IMG/VR virus record: IMGVR_UViG_3300025009_000896
Location: 19,189 to 83,188 of that record
Strand: one strand, 5' to 3'
From: a virus
DNA: 64,000 nucleotides
The position numbers and the translations under genes are program-made. The notes beneath the pieces are model-generated. The model did not search any database. It saw only the letters and a program-made list of their open reading frames with translations, and was not told the origin of the DNA. Shown here in pieces: positions 14,941 through 23,440 of this stretch. How positions within the stretch are numbered: the stretch's first letter is position 1; every line of letters begins with the position of its first letter.

Positions 14941-15148
14941 ACTTCTTATTTTTAAGTGATTGTAATCTTTTTGATCCCTGTACGCCACGATAGTATCTAA
15001 CCCTCATGCGAGCACATTCAATATCGTGGAATAATTCGGGGTGTTCTTTTGCTAAAACTCGTGCTATTGTTCTATTACCGGCATCGGGAAACCTATCGAG
15101 GGTATCCCATATTACCTGTTGCAACATTTTTTTATATCCGGCGTTCAT
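14921..15148 (-). CDS. Small HTH-like protein, possible N-terminal part of the phosphoesterase
   Basis: This 75-residue protein contains WDTLDRFPDAGNRTIARVLAKEHPELF and CARMRVRYYRG, which reads like the helix-turn-helix head that precedes the phosphoesterase domain in some Bacteroidota phage proteins. It runs 68 bases into the phosphoesterase frame if the GTG at 14988 is considered. It is either a separate co-translated gene or one half of a frameshifted fusion. Confidence 0.55.
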   Translation of the reverse strand: MNAGYKKMLQQVIWDTLDRFPDAGNRTIARVLAKEHPELFHDIECARMRVRYYRGVQGSKRLQSLKNKKYVRQPI

Positions 15149-15399
15149 TATTTTCTCTTGCCGCCATGTGTCCTATCATCAATCTCGGCATCAACTGCCT
15201 TCCATGACAATTCCAGAGAACTTAATCTCTTATCTCTGAAATCTTTTTCTTCTCTTCGTCTCTTTTCATAGCCTTCTTCGTGGGCTTTATGATACAGGTC
15301 TCTTAGTATCTTTTCTATTGCCTCTTCTGATATTGGCACCTTGGCAAGTTTGTGGGCTATTGTAGGGCACAAACCGATCTGCGATATAAACTTTTTCAT
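15148..15399 (-). CDS. Hypothetical charged helical protein
   Basis: This 83-residue protein starts MKKFISQIGLCPTIAHKLAKV. The C-terminal two thirds is a highly charged helix (KAHEEGYEKRRREEKDFRDKR). It is the first gene behind the leftward promoter at 15422-15429 and shares one base with the start of the next gene. Function is unknown. Confidence 0.5.
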   Translation of the reverse strand: MKKFISQIGLCPTIAHKLAKVPISEEAIEKILRDLYHKAHEEGYEKRRREEKDFRDKRLSSLELSWKAVDAEIDDRTHGGKRK

Positions 15400-15421
15400 A
15401 TGGGTTTGATTGATTTGATTG

Positions 15422-15452
15422 CAAAGATAAACAAAGCCAACGAATTAAACAA
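15422..15452 (-). promoter_or_regulatory. Leftward promoter of the phosphoesterase unit
   Basis: The minus strand has TTG (about 15450-15452), a 20-base spacer and TATCTTTG (15429 down to 15422), 23 bases before the ATG at 15399. Confidence 0.6.
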
Positions 15453-15479
15453 GTAAAAGATAAAAAAAGTGAAATTTAT

Positions 15480-15510
15480 TTTGAAATCTCGAAATAAAGA
15501 ATTACCTTTG
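15480..15510 (+). promoter_or_regulatory. Rightward promoter, start of the 15.5-16.4 kb unit
   Basis: TTTG (15480-15483), 19 bases, TACCTTTG (15503-15510). It is divergent from the leftward promoter at 15422-15452. Confidence 0.65.
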
Positions 15511-15528
15511 TGTGGTAAAATTGAAAGC

Positions 15529-15813
15529 ATGATTACATGGGATAACATAAAAGTAGGAAACATATATAGGGTGAAACAAGATGTGTTTGCTACTACTCCG
15601 TGGGTTCATCTATTAAAAATAAGGATAACGGGAGTAGATTCAGACAAGAAACTTGTAACGTTTGAGCGATACACAACTGGCTCCATAGACCCCGGACTAC
15701 AACATGTCTATTGTGATGATGTTGTTGGTATCAATAAACTCTTTACGGAAGACATGCGAACACACATTAAATATATAAACAAGCGGAGAACAACACAATT
15801 TAAGATAAGATGA
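15529..15813 (+). CDS. Hypothetical protein
   Basis: The start MITWDNIKVGNIYRVKQD is chosen because the longer frame begins upstream of the promoter. The 94-residue protein appears to be a small beta barrel (VGNIYRVKQDVFATTPWVHLLKIRITGVDSDKKLVTFERY), the pattern of SH3-like domains. No family is assigned. It overlaps the next gene by 4 bases. Confidence 0.5.
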   Translation: MITWDNIKVGNIYRVKQDVFATTPWVHLLKIRITGVDSDKKLVTFERYTTGSIDPGLQHVYCDDVVGINKLFTEDMRTHIKYINKRRTTQFKIR

Positions 15814-16097
15814 GCGAAGAAAAGAAAGATGCCAAGTTTTTTGTTTATAAGTTTTGGCCTAAGTTAATAGAGCGACTGACGGTAGCAAAGGTAGCAATGG
15901 AGAACGGGATGGACATAAGTGATAAAGACCTATCACTAATAAAAGCACAACACAAACTATACTATAATGGAGAAGTAGAGTTTGATGACAGTTTAAGTTC
16001 TGTGGATTCTGCCATTTCGACCACTCAGGGCGAATTATTCAACAATGTTGTCATGTCCGAGTGCGACGGCACAGGAGTTGTTAAGAACGATGCATAA
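15810..16097 (+). CDS. Hypothetical protein
   Basis: This 95-residue acidic, helical protein (MSEEKKDAKFFVYKFWPKLIERL) is not recognised. Codons for LSSVDS carry a dispersed-motif copy (15992-16008), and another copy (16097-16112) lies right after its stop. Confidence 0.45.
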   Translation: MSEEKKDAKFFVYKFWPKLIERLTVAKVAMENGMDISDKDLSLIKAQHKLYYNGEVEFDDSLSSVDSAISTTQGELFNNVVMSECDGTGVVKNDA

Positions 16098-16116
16098 CCA
16101 AATAACTTAAAAAACA

Positions 16117-16374
16117 ATGGCAAGAAAATTTTATTTCTCCGATTCGTTTTTCGATGATTTCATAGACATCTTTACTCTTAGCCCCGATTTAAAGGTTTAT
16201 AACTCCAATGAGTATGAACTAAGGATCAAAGAGGGTGTAGTAGCTCGAAGAATCGCAGAAAAGGAGGAGTACATTAAGCGATTAGAGTTGCAAAGAGACA
16301 TAGAGGCAAAAGGCTATGACAATCGTATTGCTGCCGTAAAAGACGAGATAGCACAACTAAAAAAGAAACTTTGA
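16117..16374 (+). CDS. Hypothetical protein with coiled coil
   Basis: This 85-residue protein has an aromatic N-terminus (YFSDSFFDDFIDIFTL) and a coiled-coil second half (AEKEEYIKRLELQRDIEAKGYDNRIAAVKDEIAQLKKK). It is the last gene before an intrinsic terminator (16403-16426). Function is unknown. Confidence 0.5.
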   Translation: MARKFYFSDSFFDDFIDIFTLSPDLKVYNSNEYELRIKEGVVARRIAEKEEYIKRLELQRDIEAKGYDNRIAAVKDEIAQLKKKL

Positions 16375-16402
16375 GTTGACATTTTACCGACCGACAGGAG
16401 AA

Positions 16403-16426
16403 GGGGAGAATAGTCTCCCCTTTTTG
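16403..16426 (+). terminator. Intrinsic terminator
   Basis: GGGGAGA and TCTCCCC form a 7-bp stem with a 4-base loop, followed by TTTTTG. It closes the 15.5-16.4 kb unit just before the glycan-cluster promoter. Confidence 0.8.
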
Positions 16427-16437
16427 TTTAACTTAAA

Positions 16438-16469
16438 TTTGGAATTGTCAAAACTAAATGCTACCTTTG
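16438..16469 (+). promoter_or_regulatory. Promoter of the glycan gene cluster
   Basis: TTTG (16438-16441), a 20-base spacer, TACCTTTG (16462-16469). The upstream block TTTGGAATTGTC is shared with the promoter at 45678 and the leftward promoter near 7190. Confidence 0.75.
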
Positions 16470-16475
16470 CTAACC

Positions 16476-16787
16476 ATGGAACATAAAGTAACAGCCAAAA
16501 CCGAAAAGTGTCCTGAATGTGGGGTGTCTTGGGACGCCGGTAGCATCGTAGAGACGTTCAGACAACAAAGGGATAACGGAGAGAAGTGGTTAGGGGGGTG
16601 GTCTGACGAGAGAATTGAGGAGTATGTTAAGATGGCATACGCCCCTCCGTACAGATGGAGTAGGCTAATAGGCATAGAAGACCCTAAAATCTACGATGGC
16701 ATAAGTTGGTGGAAGTGCCCTGAGTGTAAAACCATGTGGGATAGGTGGACGGGGAAGGTATGTAAACCCAAGAAGCGCAAGAAATGA
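16476..16787 (+). CDS. Zinc-binding small protein
   Basis: The 103-residue protein starts at MEHKVTAKTEKCPECGVSWD. Two CPEC motifs (about 13-16 and 80-83) suggest one zinc ribbon split by a Trp-rich insert. It ends in a basic tail (KPKKRKK). It is the first gene behind the cluster promoter and overlaps the first glycosyltransferase by 4 bases. Confidence 0.55.
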   Translation: MEHKVTAKTEKCPECGVSWDAGSIVETFRQQRDNGEKWLGGWSDERIEEYVKMAYAPPYRWSRLIGIEDPKIYDGISWWKCPECKTMWDRWTGKVCKPKKRKK

Positions 16788-17560
16788 TAAGTATAGTAAT
16801 GGCTGCCCACAATAGACGACAGCAGTTAATAAACACCTTAAATTCTATTGCTTATTACTACTCCGATCCTATTGAGGTTATCGTAATGGACAGCACTGAT
16901 GATCCCAATGAGACTATTGACGACCTTGCGTATGGATACCTATTTCCAGTGAACATAATCAAAAAGAACGTAGAGTGGGTCAACCCATGCGTAGCCTACA
17001 ACATAGGCTTTGATAAGGCTAAGGGAGACATAATAATAATCCAAAATGCTGAGAGTCTTCATGTAGGTAATATTCTTAAGTATGCAAAAGACAATGTTAG
17101 TGATGGGTTATACATAACCTTCGGAGCATACTCACTTGACCGCTCACTTGGAGAGGTAGACTTTGTAAAACAGAAGGATAGTTTACGTTCTATGGTTTTG
17201 GGGGCTAAGGATACCTACCTTAACGTTCACTCAGGGTGGTACAACCACTCTAAATACAGACCCGTTAAATACCACTTTTGCGCAGCCATCACAAGGCACG
17301 ACCTTGAAAGGATCAATGGGTTTGACGAGAGATACGGAATGGGCGTTGCCCACGACGACTGCGAGATACTTGTAAGACTTGAAAATGCGGGGATAAAAAC
17401 CACCATAGTTGACGACCCCTTTGTCATACATCAGTGGCACAAGAGAACCAATGCTAAAAGGAGAGACCCACTGTGGCAAAAGAACTTTCAGCTATATAAC
17501 GAATGTACTATGAAAGAGGGGCTGACCAAGGCTCCTGAAAACGTTTACTATGTCAGGTGA
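16784..17560 (+). CDS. Family 2 glycosyltransferase (GT-A fold)
   Basis: The 258-residue enzyme has MISIVMAAHNRRQQLINTLNSI at the N-terminus, VIVMDSTDD near 33-41, and a later domain INGFDERYGMGVAHDDCEILVRLENAG resembling the galactosyltransferase C-terminal region. It should transfer a sugar from a nucleotide donor; acceptor unknown. It is coupled to both neighbours by short overlaps, so it is probably co-translated with the radical SAM enzyme. Confidence 0.85.
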   Translation: MISIVMAAHNRRQQLINTLNSIAYYYSDPIEVIVMDSTDDPNETIDDLAYGYLFPVNIIKKNVEWVNPCVAYNIGFDKAKGDIIIIQNAESLHVGNILKYAKDNVSDGLYITFGAYSLDRSLGEVDFVKQKDSLRSMVLGAKDTYLNVHSGWYNHSKYRPVKYHFCAAITRHDLERINGFDERYGMGVAHDDCEILVRLENAGIKTTIVDDPFVIHQWHKRTNAKRRDPLWQKNFQLYNECTMKEGLTKAPENVYYVR

Positions 17561-18239
17561 AAATATAAATATGTTATTGTGGGTTACGAGTAAGTGTAAC
17601 CTGAAATGTCGGTTTTGTGTTGTTAAGTACATACAGAAGCTACTCCCCGATTACGAGATGGGTATGGATGAGGTTAGAAACTTTATTCAGTCGTCTCTGA
17701 ATCGCAACATACACTATCTGTGTATAACCTTTGCGGGCGGTGAGCCTGCAATGTGGCCATATCTGAAAAACGCAACCATGCTGATACTACAGAGCGGGAT
17801 AACCGACAGAATAGAGTTAGTGAGCAACGGCACAATACCTGAAAGGATATTAGCGATAAAGTCGGTGTTGTCTGCCTATGCGATAAGCACTACTCAATGC
17901 CCCCCTGAAAACATTGATAAGTTTGTGGGCACCAAGGTTGTCCTTAACAGTATGCCACATAAGCCACTACCATTAAGTCCCGTAGAAGATACACTCCCTG
18001 CGGATTGTTGCTCTAAGGTAGACCTGTTAGGTACTGAATCCAACCAACTTAACTACATAAACGGCAAGGTATATTATTGCTGTAATGCCCTATTGCAAAG
18101 TGAGCGTGTTGGTCTTACTGAAGACTTGGTATGTGATTTTAATGATGACTTTATTACTAAGTTTGCAGACAAAGCCTATGATAAAACTATATGTAAATAC
18201 TGTTTATGTAACTCGAAAGTATGGGAGAAACTAACATAA
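17550..18239 (+). CDS. Radical SAM enzyme with Cys-rich C-terminus
   Basis: The protein (229 residues) carries the radical SAM cluster motif CNLKCRFC (Cys 16, 20, 23) and the SAM-binding GGEP (62-65). Further cysteines near the C-terminus (ADCCSK, YYCCNA, ICKYCLC) resemble a shortened SPASM/twitch domain that would hold an auxiliary Fe-S cluster. Radical SAM enzymes of this form modify sugars, peptides or cofactors. Its place between two glycosyltransferases suggests a sugar or glycoconjugate substrate, which is inference. Confidence 0.85.
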   Translation: MSGENINMLLWVTSKCNLKCRFCVVKYIQKLLPDYEMGMDEVRNFIQSSLNRNIHYLCITFAGGEPAMWPYLKNATMLILQSGITDRIELVSNGTIPERILAIKSVLSAYAISTTQCPPENIDKFVGTKVVLNSMPHKPLPLSPVEDTLPADCCSKVDLLGTESNQLNYINGKVYYCCNALLQSERVGLTEDLVCDFNDDFITKFADKAYDKTICKYCLCNSKVWEKLT

Positions 18240-19384
18240 AAGAAGCCTTTACACACATCTATGATACGAATGTGTGGGGATCAGACGAAAGCGCATCAGG
18301 AACAGGATCAGAAATGGGAAGCACAAGAGACATAAGAGAAAATCTGCCAATACTATTTGAAAAGTATAACATCAAAAGTCTATTAGACATTGGCTGTGGA
18401 GACTTTAATTGGATGAGAACTATCGTAGGTGGCCTTGATAGCTACTTGGGGATAGATATTGTCTGCGGAATAGTACAGAGAGATAGGTCTCTATACGAGA
18501 GCGATAAGGTTAAGTTTATGTGCAAAAACCTTAACGACATCAGCGAAGAAGTGTATCAGGACTTTGATGCGGTAATTATAAGGGATGTTTTTGTTCACCT
18601 TCCCCTTGCCGACGTTGCGGCTATGATTGACAAGCTAAGGTTAGGAAACATTCAGTATTTATTTTCGTCTACGTTCCTTGGTTGGGGCACGAATGTAGAC
18701 ATCAGCGCAGGACGATGGAGGCCGATTAACTTACTTAAAGAACCATTTAACCTACCACATCCGATAGAGACTATCAACGGATACTCGGAGCCATACTCGA
18801 TTACCGAAGGCGTTACGTTGACAGATAAGGCACTGCTTATGTGGAGGATGCCAAGGGTCTCAACCAACAAACATAATGTATTCTCCAACTATCATGCTCA
18901 TAGGCAGATAAGAATGATAAGACCGATCTCTGCGACTGACGTGGGCACTGGTGATGGTTATTGGGGTAAGGCTTTGAGCCTTTTGTGTCCTGAGTGTGCC
19001 GTTACGGGGGTAGAACTATCATCTAAGTGGTACGACCACTCTGCCCCTTTGGGTGTTTACTCTACAATGATAAACGATACGATGGTCAATGCCATAAATC
19101 AGGTTAGCGGAGACCTTATTATCTTCGGAGACGTGTTAGAACACGTACCGAAAGAAGATGCTATGGCTACCCTGTCTTTAGCTACGTCTCGATTTAGGTA
19201 TGTGATTATTAACACTCCGGTAGGGTTTGTGGCACAAGAGCACGAAGATACGGAGGAGATACACAGATGTGGGCTGACCCGTGAGGATATGAATGAGTTT
19301 GACGTTATGGAGTATCAGGAGTCTGATGGTAAAATTGAATATAAGGTGTTTAACTGCTTAATACGTGGCACTTATGGGGGTTAG
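18221..19384 (+). CDS. Fusion of two class I SAM-dependent methyltransferase domains
   Basis: Domain 1 has motif I at 54-64 (LLDIGCGDFNW) with YLGIDIV and FDAVIIRDVFVHLP. Domain 2 has a second motif I at 239-249 (TDVGTGDGYWG), GVELSS and DLIIFGDVLEHVPKED. The first domain resembles sugar or small-molecule methyltransferases. Two complete SAM-binding cores in one 387-residue chain are unusual and could methylate a glycan at two positions. It overlaps genes on both sides. Confidence 0.8.
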   Translation: MGETNIKEAFTHIYDTNVWGSDESASGTGSEMGSTRDIRENLPILFEKYNIKSLLDIGCGDFNWMRTIVGGLDSYLGIDIVCGIVQRDRSLYESDKVKFMCKNLNDISEEVYQDFDAVIIRDVFVHLPLADVAAMIDKLRLGNIQYLFSSTFLGWGTNVDISAGRWRPINLLKEPFNLPHPIETINGYSEPYSITEGVTLTDKALLMWRMPRVSTNKHNVFSNYHAHRQIRMIRPISATDVGTGDGYWGKALSLLCPECAVTGVELSSKWYDHSAPLGVYSTMINDTMVNAINQVSGDLIIFGDVLEHVPKEDAMATLSLATSRFRYVIINTPVGFVAQEHEDTEEIHRCGLTREDMNEFDVMEYQESDGKIEYKVFNCLIRGTYGG

Positions 19385-20129
19385 TCTAATCCTATCTTCA
19401 TTCAGACGGGCGCACTTGCTTGAGCGTAGCCTGTTCTCCATTGTCAGACAGAACGTGACCGACCTTGAAGTGGTAGTGGTTAATGACGGCATTGAGGACA
19501 GCACGGAGTCCGTTGTCAATCAGTATAGAGACAAGTTAGACATTAAATACCTCTTTAGTGGACACAGAAACGCCGATGGCGATAAGTGGAGGGTGTCGGG
19601 GTTTGCTCTGAACATAGGCGTAAAACACTGCAAGTACGATAAGATAATACTGTCCTGTGCTGAAATTTACCACCTTAATAATGCAATATCGTATTTGACT
19701 GAGGCGTTGGCCGATCCCAAGGCGTTAGCTACCACCAAGATAATTTACTTTGATGCCGATGGTAGCTTCTTCTCTAATATCAAAACCACAGAACATAAAC
19801 AATTATTTAAGATAGACAACGAGGCTAAGGACTGTAGACTTATGCCCTTCTTTATGGGTATGTGGAAGAATCAGTTTGTAGATATAGGTGGTTATGACGA
19901 AGACTTCACCGGATACGCTGCTGACGACAACGATCTTATCTTAAGACTTCAGGCTAATGGCTGTCATTACATATTTACCGATGCCGAGGTAGTTCACCTG
20001 TATCACGGCAAGAGATGTGACAGTCAGATACATTGGGAAGACCCTGCATGGGCATACAACAGAAAGTTATTTTTAGAGAGAAAAGATATAATCATTAGAA
20101 ACCAAAACAGAGAGTGGGGCAAGATATGA
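19374..20129 (+). CDS. Family 2 glycosyltransferase (GT-A fold)
   Basis: The start at MGVSLILSSFRRAHLLERSL is preferred to a GTG three codons upstream. It has VVVVNDGIEDS (nucleotide-binding loop), DKIILSCAEIYHLNN, and a C-terminal acceptor region GGYDEDFTGYAADDNDLILRLQANGCHY. This matches GT2 enzymes with a GT7-like C-terminal motif. It ends in an ATGA overlap with the next glycosyltransferase. Confidence 0.85.
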   Translation: MGVSLILSSFRRAHLLERSLFSIVRQNVTDLEVVVVNDGIEDSTESVVNQYRDKLDIKYLFSGHRNADGDKWRVSGFALNIGVKHCKYDKIILSCAEIYHLNNAISYLTEALADPKALATTKIIYFDADGSFFSNIKTTEHKQLFKIDNEAKDCRLMPFFMGMWKNQFVDIGGYDEDFTGYAADDNDLILRLQANGCHYIFTDAEVVHLYHGKRCDSQIHWEDPAWAYNRKLFLERKDIIIRNQNREWGKI

Positions 20130-20965
20130 AGAACATACCCAATATTTGCCATCTGATGTGGGACAAGTCCCCGATGGCGTACCTACAAGTATTAACTGTG
20201 ATATCATTTCATCGGCTAAACCCCGATTGGAGGATTATAATATGGATACCCAAACAGGATGTGTCCGACCTTGGGAGTAATACCTACGTTCCTGATTATA
20301 CCGGCCCCGATTACTTTGGTATGATTACGTCTATGGATTACGTGGAGATCATAGAGGTAGACTTAAACGACTACGGCATAAGGACTGATGTTCATTTTAT
20401 TCTCTGCTCCGACCAACTCCGACTGCGGATGTTATATTCAATGGGCGGTGTCTATACAGACTTTGACGTTATATGGATAAGACCTATGGAGTCATTAGCG
20501 GGCATGGACTGTATTGGCAACCCCGAAGATTTTGAGGCATCTATCTGCTATCACGAAGATACACGGGGATGGAGTAACATAGCTATTCTCATAGCAGAAA
20601 AAGAAAGTTTGTATATTCTCGAATTGATAGAGGCACAGAAAAAGATCAAGCCCCCGTATAGCCATCAGATATATGGTACAGACCTGATTGATAGCCTATA
20701 CCCTACCTTTGAAAAGGTAGAGGCTAAGTATCCTCGCATCCTTGGAGTGAGGTATAAAACCTTCTATCCATACGACATAAACAACCTTCGTATGTTGTAT
20801 AAAGAGGATAAACTCGACATGATACTTAATGATAACGTACTATGTCTGCATTGGTTCAACGGTCATGCCCGAAGTAAGAAGTACATCAACGATGAGGACT
20901 ATAACAGACCGTGCAGCATAACCTCGGTTCTTAACTATCTGAAACTTAACAAAGGACAGCTATGA
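20126..20965 (+). CDS. DXD-type glycosyltransferase (GT32-like, OCH1/capsular type)
   Basis: The start MKNIPNICHLMWDKSPM follows the ATGA overlap and the family form (IPKIIHxxW). The DXD motif appears in LRLRMLYSMGGVYTDFDVIW, typical of the glycosyltransferase sugar-binding-region family. The C-terminus keeps LCLHWFNGHARSKKY (HxW motif). It probably adds a hexose to an oligosaccharide. Donor and acceptor are unknown. Confidence 0.8.
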   Translation: MKNIPNICHLMWDKSPMAYLQVLTVISFHRLNPDWRIIIWIPKQDVSDLGSNTYVPDYTGPDYFGMITSMDYVEIIEVDLNDYGIRTDVHFILCSDQLRLRMLYSMGGVYTDFDVIWIRPMESLAGMDCIGNPEDFEASICYHEDTRGWSNIAILIAEKESLYILELIEAQKKIKPPYSHQIYGTDLIDSLYPTFEKVEAKYPRILGVRYKTFYPYDINNLRMLYKEDKLDMILNDNVLCLHWFNGHARSKKYINDEDYNRPCSITSVLNYLKLNKGQL

Positions 20966-22095
20966 AAGTAATTTCCATTTTAGGCACGAGACCAGAAATA
21001 ATTAGAACGAGTCGTATCCTCCCCAAGTTGGATGCGCTTTGCGACCACACTATAATACATACGGCACAAAATTTTACTCATAATACCAAGGATTTGTTTT
21101 TTGAAGAACTTGGACTACGACAGCCTGATATTACGTTTTATACGAGCATGAATGATGGTAATACGCATACAGAGTTTGGATTGGGCCAACAGCTTGCGGA
21201 TATGTTCCCTCAGGTTGAAAAGGCGTTTAAGGATATCAAGCCTGACAGGGTGTTTATCTTGGGGGACACCAATTCTGCCCTATGTGCTATTATGGCAGAG
21301 AGAATGGGCATTCCCGTGGGACATATGGAGTCGTCAAATAGAAGCTATAATAATAAAATTCCCGAAGAGGTTAATAGAAGACTACTCGATCACATTTGTT
21401 CTCGCAACTTATTTTATACTCCGACCAATAGGCATACCCTACTTATGGAGGGACACGATCCCCGCAAAATATTTCAATGTGGGAACCCAACATTAGAGGT
21501 GCTGACCTACTACAAAGACAAAATTAATCAGAGCAGAATATTGTGGGATTTGGGATTAATGCCACACGAATGGCCGGGGGTGGTAGACCCCCCAATACCT
21601 TATTTTCTTGTTGATATACACCGTTCAGAGAACGTAAGTAATATTGATAAATTAGATGGCATATTGGAGGGCATAAACCTTATTGCTGAACACTTTGGGT
21701 ATCCGGTAATATGTAGCGTTCACCCTAAGACAAGAGATAAATTAAAGACTTGCCGCACGGTTGTGCATGAGAAGGTTAAGCTATTAGATGCCTTTGGTTT
21801 TTTTGACTTTGTTAAGTTAGAGAAACATGCAAGGGTTGGACTTACAGACTCTGGACTATGTAGCGAAGAATATAACCTACTTAGAGTTCCCTGTGTGATA
21901 GTTCGTAATGAGACCGAGCGTCCCGAGGTAGTAGAGGCGGGTGGTGCCATTATATCGGGGATAGATCCAAATAACATTATTAGGTGTACGGAAATAATGG
22001 ATAGACTACAGCATCGTACTTGGGAAACGCCGCAAGGATATGAGTATCTTGACGTATCGGACCGTGTAGTTAATTATATGTTAAGTGAATGGTAA
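20962..22095 (+). CDS. wecB: UDP-N-acetylglucosamine 2-epimerase (WecB-like)
   Basis: The 377-residue protein matches non-hydrolysing UDP-GlcNAc 2-epimerases: GTRPEIIR (8-15), GDTNSA (101-106), HMESSNR to IPEEVNRRLLDH (121-144), HRSEN (220-224), CSVHPKTR (251-258), TDSGLCSEE (295-303) and TERPE. It would convert UDP-GlcNAc to UDP-ManNAc, supplying a donor for the neighbouring transferases. The usual EAGLR segment is altered to ESSNR, so activity should not be taken for granted. The gene symbol is by family resemblance. Confidence 0.85.
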   Translation: MKVISILGTRPEIIRTSRILPKLDALCDHTIIHTAQNFTHNTKDLFFEELGLRQPDITFYTSMNDGNTHTEFGLGQQLADMFPQVEKAFKDIKPDRVFILGDTNSALCAIMAERMGIPVGHMESSNRSYNNKIPEEVNRRLLDHICSRNLFYTPTNRHTLLMEGHDPRKIFQCGNPTLEVLTYYKDKINQSRILWDLGLMPHEWPGVVDPPIPYFLVDIHRSENVSNIDKLDGILEGINLIAEHFGYPVICSVHPKTRDKLKTCRTVVHEKVKLLDAFGFFDFVKLEKHARVGLTDSGLCSEEYNLLRVPCVIVRNETERPEVVEAGGAIISGIDPNNIIRCTEIMDRLQHRTWETPQGYEYLDVSDRVVNYMLSEW

Positions 22096-22096
22096 T

Positions 22097-22786
22097 ATGA
22101 GTGGAAAACGAAGAATATGGCTTTCTGCCGTAGCTGTTTTATCTGACTACGAAAAAACGCCGTCATTACGGATGTTGGCTAAAAAGTATGATGTCTCTGT
22201 TGTGACAATTAAGAAGTGTATCTTGGAGGCGGGGGGTGAATTAAACTTTAAGAAGGGCAGTAAGGATAACTACAGGCGAACACGAGGATGCTTTAGCCGT
22301 GGGCAGGTACCGTGGAATAAGGGCATGAATATGGGAGATAGCTTTAGTCAACGTCAGCGCGAGATAATGCTATCTAAGGTAAGGGATGGTACCTTTATAC
22401 ACCCCTTATCTTCTGAAGACGCACGAGCTAAGGGTAGCATGAGCAAACTTGGGGCAAATAATCCCATGTTTGGTATGGTGGGAGAGCTAAGCCCAGCGTG
22501 GTTCGGTGGACTAATGGGTATTCCATACCCTAAAGAGTTTAGTCGAGGGCTTAAAAAACAAATAAGGGAGCGGGATGGTTATGCGTGTGCAATATGTGGA
22601 GACTATGGCAATGAGGTGCATCATGTTGATTACGACAAAAACAACAACACATACAACAATCTTATAACGCTTTGCAAGCACTGCCATCCTATAACAAACA
22701 GAAACAGGGAGGATTGGACTAAGTATTTTGGGGAACATAAACATATTAGAGGGGATATGGCCTTATTAACAGGGGGAGGCCAATGA
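22097..22786 (+). CDS. HNH endonuclease with N-terminal HTH, inserted in the glycan cluster
   Basis: The 229-residue protein starts MSGKRRIWLSAVAVL with a helix-turn-helix-like segment (LRMLAKKYDVSVVTIKKCILEAG). A NUMOD3-like SRGQVPWNKGM and basic repeats follow, then the HNH core: CAICGDYGNEVHHVDYDKNNNTYNNLITLCKHCH. It is placed exactly between two cluster genes with minimal overlap, as expected for a mobile homing gene. No group I intron is evident. Confidence 0.85.
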   Translation: MSGKRRIWLSAVAVLSDYEKTPSLRMLAKKYDVSVVTIKKCILEAGGELNFKKGSKDNYRRTRGCFSRGQVPWNKGMNMGDSFSQRQREIMLSKVRDGTFIHPLSSEDARAKGSMSKLGANNPMFGMVGELSPAWFGGLMGIPYPKEFSRGLKKQIRERDGYACAICGDYGNEVHHVDYDKNNNTYNNLITLCKHCHPITNRNREDWTKYFGEHKHIRGDMALLTGGGQ

Positions 22787-23439
22787 TAAGCCTTGGCATA
22801 GCAACCCTCAAAGAGAGGGAGATGGGATTCAAAAAGGTATTGGAGTCTGTTTACCCACAGGTAGATGTTGTATATGCAGTCCTCAATAATTATTTGGAGG
22901 TACCTGATTGGTTAAGTTCTATGGATCGTGTGCAACCCATAGTCATGCAGAACCAACTTGGCGATGCCGGAAAGTTCATGTATGCGGGGATGTGTGAGGG
23001 AGACTATATATCGTGGGACGATGACCTGCTGATGCCCGAAGGAGCAGTGAGATACCTGCTGTCAGGCGTAAAGAAGTACAGAGGGCTTGTGGGATTCCAC
23101 GGCAGAAAGTATCTTCATCCTGTTATTAGCTTCAAGCAGTGGGCGGATAATTACCGATGTCTTAATACTGTTAGCGATGATGTTCACGTAAATTTGATAG
23201 GTAGCGGGTGTTGCGCGTATAACACCGAAACCATGGAACTTAAACTATCAGACTTTAAATTGCCTAATATGGCCGACCTTTATTTAAGTCGTGCCGCTGC
23301 TGTTCAGGGTGTACCCATGGTTGTTCTAAAGCACAGACAAGGTTACCTGCAATACCTTAAGCCACAAGGAGAAACAATATGGCAGGCTACGAGGGATTTC
23401 ACTGAGCATACAAATATTTTGCAGTCTTACGTGAAATAA
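22783..23439 (+). CDS. Glycosyltransferase-like protein (GT-A, DXD)
   Basis: The 218-residue protein has MISLGIATLKEREMGFKKVLESV, VDVVYAVLNNY, and an acidic motif ISWDDDLLMP, fitting a compact GT-A enzyme. A conserved-looking GSGCCAYN precedes the C-terminal helix region. It is ATGA-coupled to the HNH gene, implying that the ancestral cluster was continuous. Donor and acceptor are unknown. Confidence 0.7.
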   Translation: MISLGIATLKEREMGFKKVLESVYPQVDVVYAVLNNYLEVPDWLSSMDRVQPIVMQNQLGDAGKFMYAGMCEGDYISWDDDLLMPEGAVRYLLSGVKKYRGLVGFHGRKYLHPVISFKQWADNYRCLNTVSDDVHVNLIGSGCCAYNTETMELKLSDFKLPNMADLYLSRAAAVQGVPMVVLKHRQGYLQYLKPQGETIWQATRDFTEHTNILQSYVK

Positions 23440-23440
23440 A

